The notes beneath the pieces were generated by a model. It saw nothing but the letters and a program-made list of their open reading frames with translations. It had not been told where the DNA came from and searched no databases. Source: Hyphomicrobiales bacterium (GTDB taxonomy: Bacteria; Pseudomonadota; Alphaproteobacteria; Rhizobiales; Beijerinckiaceae). From it: 64,000 bases of DNA. How positions within the stretch are numbered: the first letter of the stretch is position 1; the number at the start of each line of letters is the position of its first letter. A program made the translations under genes and the position numbers. Shown here in pieces: positions 60,608 to 64,000 of the stretch. The DNA lies in NCBI GenBank assembly GCA_003963405.1, contig RXIY01000013.1, positions 1-64,000 of the forward strand, in the 5' to 3' direction.

Positions 60608-61513
60608 TCACGGGCGCGGCTCCTGACCATGCGAGGGGCCGAGGAAGGTGAGGCGCCGCGCGTCAAGATCGACGGCGATGCGGCCACCACGCGCGGCGAA
60701 CACAGCGCGCCACACCTCGAACCCTTGCAGGATCGCCTGCTCCCACTCACCGGTGGTGCATTGGCGCACTTCCAGATGGGACGTCATGTCCTTGATCGTG
60801 CGCAAGAGCTGGAAATCGAGGGCGGCAACACCGTCGAGGAAGCGATGGCGACGCGCATAATCGAAGGCGAGCGCCGCTACGCCCTCTTCGATGACCGCGG
60901 CGCGGCCGCCGTCCTCCACCTCGTCGAGTAATGGCCGACTTTTGCGCTTTTTCCGGAGCAAGGCGCGCGCGATGGGCGACCAGCCCAGCACCGCGGCGTA
61001 AGCGAAGTGGAAAACATCGTGAAAGCGATATCCATCCGGATCGTAGGCATTGTCAGTGAGTTCTGCGCCGAAGGGCTTGCCGTCGATTAGAACACGTACC
61101 CGCTGGCGCGCTTCGCCCTCGACATCGATGAGCTCGACCTCAAACCGCCTCGGCAGGCGCTCGCCCTCGGGTAGCTCAGCGTCGAAGGTGAGCGGCTCGT
61201 TGCGTTCGCTCGCCCAGCGCTGCTTGACCTTGGCCAAGTTGGCGGTGGCAATGTCAGAAAGTGAGAGTTCGAACTTGCTGGCGACATTGGCCATGTACCA
61301 GAGTAGGTCGCCCAATTCCTCAGACACGCGCTCTTTGAACAGGCGATGCGCTTCGCCGTCGCGCAAATGCTTCTTGTATTCGCTAAGTAGCTGACCGGTC
61401 TCGCCAGCTAGACCTAGCATCGGCACGATCAACGATGTGGCATCGTCGGCGCCATCGCGAGCGGGCACACGATCGGTGCGCAATGCCTCCTTCTGATAGC
61501 TATTGAAATCCAC
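60608..61513 (-). CDS. MazG-like nucleotide pyrophosphohydrolase with C-terminal extension
   Basis: 301-aa protein. The first 105 residues are an all-alpha NTP pyrophosphatase of the MazG/RS21-C6 type: FNSYQKEALRTDR, LGLAGETGQLLSEYKKHLRD and VSEELGDLLWYMANVASKFE with the metal-binding E-x-x-E and E-x-x-D pairs. The remaining 195 residues are a separate domain (AYDPDGYRFHDVFHFAYAAV, LGWSPIARALLRKK), common in this MazG subgroup. It likely hydrolyses a non-canonical or hypermodified dNTP. The GTG at 61513 has an ideal AAGGAGG 5 nt upstream. It follows the kinase-like gene by 34 bp. Confidence 0.83.
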   Translation of the reverse strand: MDFNSYQKEALRTDRVPARDGADDATSLIVPMLGLAGETGQLLSEYKKHLRDGEAHRLFKERVSEELGDLLWYMANVASKFELSLSDIATANLAKVKQRWASERNEPLTFDAELPEGERLPRRFEVELIDVEGEARQRVRVLIDGKPFGAELTDNAYDPDGYRFHDVFHFAYAAVLGWSPIARALLRKKRKSRPLLDEVEDGGRAAVIEEGVAALAFDYARRHRFLDGVAALDFQLLRTIKDMTSHLEVRQCTTGEWEQAILQGFEVWRAVFAARGGRIAVDLDARRLTFLGPSHGQEPRP

Positions 61514-61547
61514 GCTCGCCTCCTTCGGCCTCACCCACTGAAGCGCA

Positions 61548-62684
61548 CTACGGCGCGTCTATGCTGATCTTGTCGTTGAGGTTCCATTTGGGGGGATAGA
61601 AGAGTTCGATCGGCTCGGGGGTCGGCTCGAACTTCTGCTTGATCCGGACACGGCCGGTCATTCCTGCGATCTGCGGGTGCGCCACGCGCGCATATTTATC
61701 GACTTCGCAGAACAGGTTCTGGCAGTCGATCAGCTGGAGCCGCCGGCCCCAGAGCGATTGGAAATCGAGACCCAGCCGCTCGAACTCCTGCTCCTGCAAG
61801 TCGGCCATCAACCGGATGAGCTCGGGCTCGTTCAGGCCGCCCGGATCGAGGAAGCATTTACGCAGGCCGTCGCGTGCCCCGGGGCCGGGCACGACAAAGT
61901 CCATTTCGCTGAAATCGGTGAGTTCGCTGTAATTGATGTCGGTGATGAACTGATAAGCGAGGAAGTCGCCGATCGTCGGATAGGTGCGCAGCTTCTCGAA
62001 ACCCTCCTGCATCGTTCGGGTTTGGGCCAGCCGCTCGGCAAGCCGGTCCGCCATCATCCGTTCGAGCAGCAACAGATGATTCTGGTGCTTGGCCGGCCGT
62101 CCGAAGGAGCGGCTGCCCGGCGGCATTATGTATGCAGCCGAGTAGATGCGATGGCCGGCCTGCATCGCGCGCGAGAGCACCGCGTCATAGGCAGCGAAGC
62201 GATAGTCCTCGAAGGTGATCGGGCCAAGCGCGCGTTCGAGGAGCTCCCAGGTCTCGATCTTGTTGAACAGCTTGAACAGCAGGATGCGAAAGAACACTTC
62301 GCGCGGCGACTTGGGCAGGTCTTCGTGATAGATGACATGCCGGATGAGATATTGGCTGACCCGGTCGGACGCCCGGTAGGCGTTAGTGAATTTGAAGATC
62401 GCCAGCACCGGATTGCTGGTCCAGGGGCGCTTCTCACCGCGCGCGCGGCGAAAGAACACCGCCTGCCGTTCGGCGGCAAAGCGCCAATAGCTCTCATAGA
62501 CCTCCGACACCTTGGCCGGCGCGAGGTGTCGCAACACGATCGGCACGGGCGCCGGCGAAGCCGCCGCGGGCCGAACGGCGACAGGCAGCTCCATCGGCAG
62601 TAATGCGCTGGCTGCGCTCGGACGGGGTTTCGAGGGGCGGCCGCGCGGACGTTTCGACGGGATTCTGGGAGACCTCGAACTCAA
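61548..62684 (-). CDS. 5-hmdU DNA kinase / thymine-pyrophosphorylase-like protein with AT-hook
   Basis: 378-aa protein resembling the family annotated as 5-hmdU DNA kinase helical domain or alpha-glutamyl/putrescinyl thymine pyrophosphorylase, known from phage thymidine hypermodification. Recognisable stretches are KRPWTSNPVLAIFKFTNAYR, ASDRVSQYLIRHVIY, LFKLFNKIETWELLERALGP, IYSAAYIMPPG and ITDINYSELTDFSEMDFVVP. The basic N-terminus (about 4-22) contains an AT-hook-like KRPRGRPSKPRP, which suggests action on DNA. It starts at TTG 62684, overlapping the upstream stop by 4 bp. Family membership is moderately sure; the reaction in this protein is inferred. Confidence 0.72.
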   Translation of the reverse strand: MSSRSPRIPSKRPRGRPSKPRPSAASALLPMELPVAVRPAAASPAPVPIVLRHLAPAKVSEVYESYWRFAAERQAVFFRRARGEKRPWTSNPVLAIFKFTNAYRASDRVSQYLIRHVIYHEDLPKSPREVFFRILLFKLFNKIETWELLERALGPITFEDYRFAAYDAVLSRAMQAGHRIYSAAYIMPPGSRSFGRPAKHQNHLLLLERMMADRLAERLAQTRTMQEGFEKLRTYPTIGDFLAYQFITDINYSELTDFSEMDFVVPGPGARDGLRKCFLDPGGLNEPELIRLMADLQEQEFERLGLDFQSLWGRRLQLIDCQNLFCEVDKYARVAHPQIAGMTGRVRIKQKFEPTPEPIELFYPPKWNLNDKISIDAP

Positions 62685-63532
62685 CGCGCTGCTCCGATGG
62701 CCATAGCGACTGTGGCGCGCCGCGCTGACGGCGCAGCGGGCGGCGTCACGAGCGCCTGAGCGGCGGCGATCAGCGGCGCGAAATCAGCGTCGTTTTTGGT
62801 GATCCGCTCAAGCTTGGCGATCCCGACCATAACGTTGAGGCGCGCAAGCGGCATACCCATCTCATGGGCCATGAACGCGCCAAGCTGGGCCAGGCCGAGA
62901 TAGTTGCCATAGGCCTTGTCGAAGATCTGCTGGGTGGCATAGAAGGCGTTGGTGACAAGGCCGGCCGCGGTCGGCTCGAAGCTCACCTGCTGTAGGCAGG
63001 GAAAGCCGAGCTGCGCGCTGGCCACATGGTCTCGGCCCGGATCGAAGGTGGTTGCCTGCAGCATCGAGCGGCGCACGCCTGTTCGCGAATTGAATTGAGA
63101 CAAGATCCACTCCAGTTGATTGCCATCGCAGGGGCCACGACCGTACATGGCTAGGCGCTCGAAATAGAGGCCGCGACCATTGGCCTTACGGTTCATTGCC
63201 TGCCAACGCGGAAATGTGGCGCAATAGAGGGTAAAAAGGCGTTTCCGGTCGCCGCGCGACATTTCCCAGAGGCGCTGCGGGAAAATGGTGAACGCGACGT
63301 CGTCTATCACGAGTCTCCCTTTGCGCGTGAGTAGCCGATCGAGGGCTTGGCGCACCGCCGGGTCTTCGAGAGGTGCGCCGTGGGTGAAGCCGCTCAGGCT
63401 CAGGATCAATGGCGCGACCTCGGTGCCAGCGCCGTCAAGAACCTGCAACAGCAGCCGCGCCCAAGCGCGCGAGAGATTGGTGTCGTCGATCACCAGGGGC
63501 GGCGCCGCCGCGAGCATCTTCGCCTTACTCAT
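62681..63532 (-). CDS. Thymidylate-synthase-family protein (pyrimidine methylase/hydroxymethylase-like)
   Basis: 283-aa protein with the thymidylate synthase core: MYGRGPCDGNQLEWIL, RTGVRRSMLQATTFDP, the nucleophile region AQLGFPCLQQVSFEP (Cys179), and NAFYATQQIFDKAYGNYLGL, corresponding to the TS Asn/Asp region. The N-terminal 90 residues are divergent. TS relatives in phages make 5-hydroxymethyl-dUMP or dCMP, the entry step to base hypermodification, so either normal TS or hydroxymethylase activity is possible. The ATG at 63532 overlaps the upstream stop by 8 bp; the gene is co-translated with its neighbours. Confidence 0.8.
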   Translation of the reverse strand: MSKAKMLAAAPPLVIDDTNLSRAWARLLLQVLDGAGTEVAPLILSLSGFTHGAPLEDPAVRQALDRLLTRKGRLVIDDVAFTIFPQRLWEMSRGDRKRLFTLYCATFPRWQAMNRKANGRGLYFERLAMYGRGPCDGNQLEWILSQFNSRTGVRRSMLQATTFDPGRDHVASAQLGFPCLQQVSFEPTAAGLVTNAFYATQQIFDKAYGNYLGLAQLGAFMAHEMGMPLARLNVMVGIAKLERITKNDADFAPLIAAAQALVTPPAAPSARRATVAMAIGAAR

Positions 63533-64000
63533 CCGGGTCCTCCTCCAGATGGCGGAATTGCGCGAGACCGACATAGCCGTATGGCTCGCTTTTCTGGATC
63601 GGGGCGATGCGCACGAAGACGGCCCAGTCGGGAGCGATCGCCTGGAATATTCCCGGCTTCACCGCCCGGAACAGGCGTCCGGCTGCAAAGTCGCGTTCGA
63701 ACGCGAGCCCACCGCCCGTCACCTCGGTGCCGGGCGGCAGAAGGAGCAGCGTTTTGACCTCTGCATCCAAGGTGGGCGCGGTGCGAAGGCGGTCGACGAC
63801 GATCAGCGGTTCGGGCGTCAGCGCGCCCAGGATGTCCATGCGCAAGGCCTTGGGGGTGACGCGCTGCAACGCGGCGGCGCGACCGCGCGACAACATGTTC
63901 ACGCCTGCTGAAAGGTGGGTCAGAAGCGTCGCGTAACCAACGCCGAACTCGCAGGCGATGGTGAAGATCTGCGCCGACGTCGCCGTTTCGGGGGTCCAGC
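63525..64000 (-). CDS. ImmA/IrrE-family-like protein, 5' end outside window
   Basis: The last 158 codons of a gene that continues past the right edge. The visible part contains SAQIFTIACEFGVGYATLLT, HLSAGVNMLSRGRAAALQRV and TPKALRMDILG, which I recognise as the segment after the HExxH domain in ImmA/IrrE-type metallopeptidases. A C-terminal beta-rich domain follows (LLLLPPGTEVTGGG, GRLFRAVKPGIFQAI, YVGLAQFRHLEEDPDE). The HExxH motif itself would lie outside the window, so the call is tentative. It heads the minus-strand modification-like operon visible here and may regulate it by cleaving a repressor. Confidence 0.6.
   Translation of the reverse strand, partial: WTPETATSAQIFTIACEFGVGYATLLTHLSAGVNMLSRGRAAALQRVTPKALRMDILGALTPEPLIVVDRLRTAPTLDAEVKTLLLLPPGTEVTGGGLAFERDFAAGRLFRAVKPGIFQAIAPDWAVFVRIAPIQKSEPYGYVGLAQFRHLEEDPDE

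Noticed and set aside
1-64000. CRISPR arrays, tRNA or rRNA genes, insertion sequences
   Set aside because: No regularly spaced repeats, cloverleaf genes, rRNA stretches or transposase genes were recognised when reading both strands.

Overview
The window looks like part of a large, GC-rich alphaproteobacterial replicon, most likely a Rhizobiales-type (for example methylotroph or rhizobial) plasmid or megaplasmid. The evidence is a repABC replication/partition operon with its 16-bp parS palindromes, a complete VirB/VirD4-type conjugation apparatus, and GC-rich codon use. No rRNA, tRNA, CRISPR array or recognisable insertion sequence was seen. Assignments rest on reading translations and motifs; no database search was run.

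Layout: (1) 1-1695: the 3' part of a tyrosine recombinase and an mqsRA toxin-antitoxin pair. (2) 1762-5868: repA-repB-repC on the minus strand, with a candidate counter-transcribed RNA, a hairpin over the repC ribosome-binding site and two parS sites. (3) 5943-8469: a decayed DUF2493 gene and a cytosolic 5'-nucleotidase. (4) 8773-16276: a candidate retron (structured RNA candidate, Trp/Arg-rich 54-aa protein, XRE regulator, retron-type reverse transcriptase), followed 49 bp later by an AddB-like nuclease and an AddA-like helicase-nuclease. (5) 16440-21101, minus: a three-gene set of a PD-(D/E)XK-like protein, an unknown 533-aa protein and a double-HKD phospholipase-D-fold protein. (6) 21107-22941: a decaying patch with three frameshifts, and a 184-aa unknown gene. 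(7) 23076-28396: a Gabija pair (GajA/GajB) and an AbiE toxin-antitoxin pair. (8) 28436-45500: a compact 17-kb, seven-gene operon: DEAD/DUF1998 helicase, SNF2 helicase, N6-adenine methylase, SMC/Rad50-like ATPase, HNH nuclease, 70-aa protein, and a 441-aa protein with a possible degenerate nuclease fold. It resembles DISARM but has a different composition. (9) 45832-59150: a small gene with its own terminator, then virB1-virB11 and virD4. (10) 59371-64000: a nucleotide/DNA-base-modification-like cluster: ImmA/IrrE-type protein, thymidylate-synthase-family protein, a 5-hmdU-DNA-kinase/thymine-pyrophosphorylase-like protein with an AT-hook, MazG-like pyrophosphohydrolase, an AcpS-type phosphopantetheinyl transferase on the opposite strand, and a membrane-anchored dCTP-deaminase-fold protein.

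The overall picture is a self-transmissible (or formerly so) RepABC plasmid carrying a dense defence island between its replication and transfer modules. The two most interesting candidates for undescribed biology are the base-modification-like cluster at the right edge and the seven-gene helicase/methylase/SMC/HNH operon. The retron-AddAB arrangement comes next.
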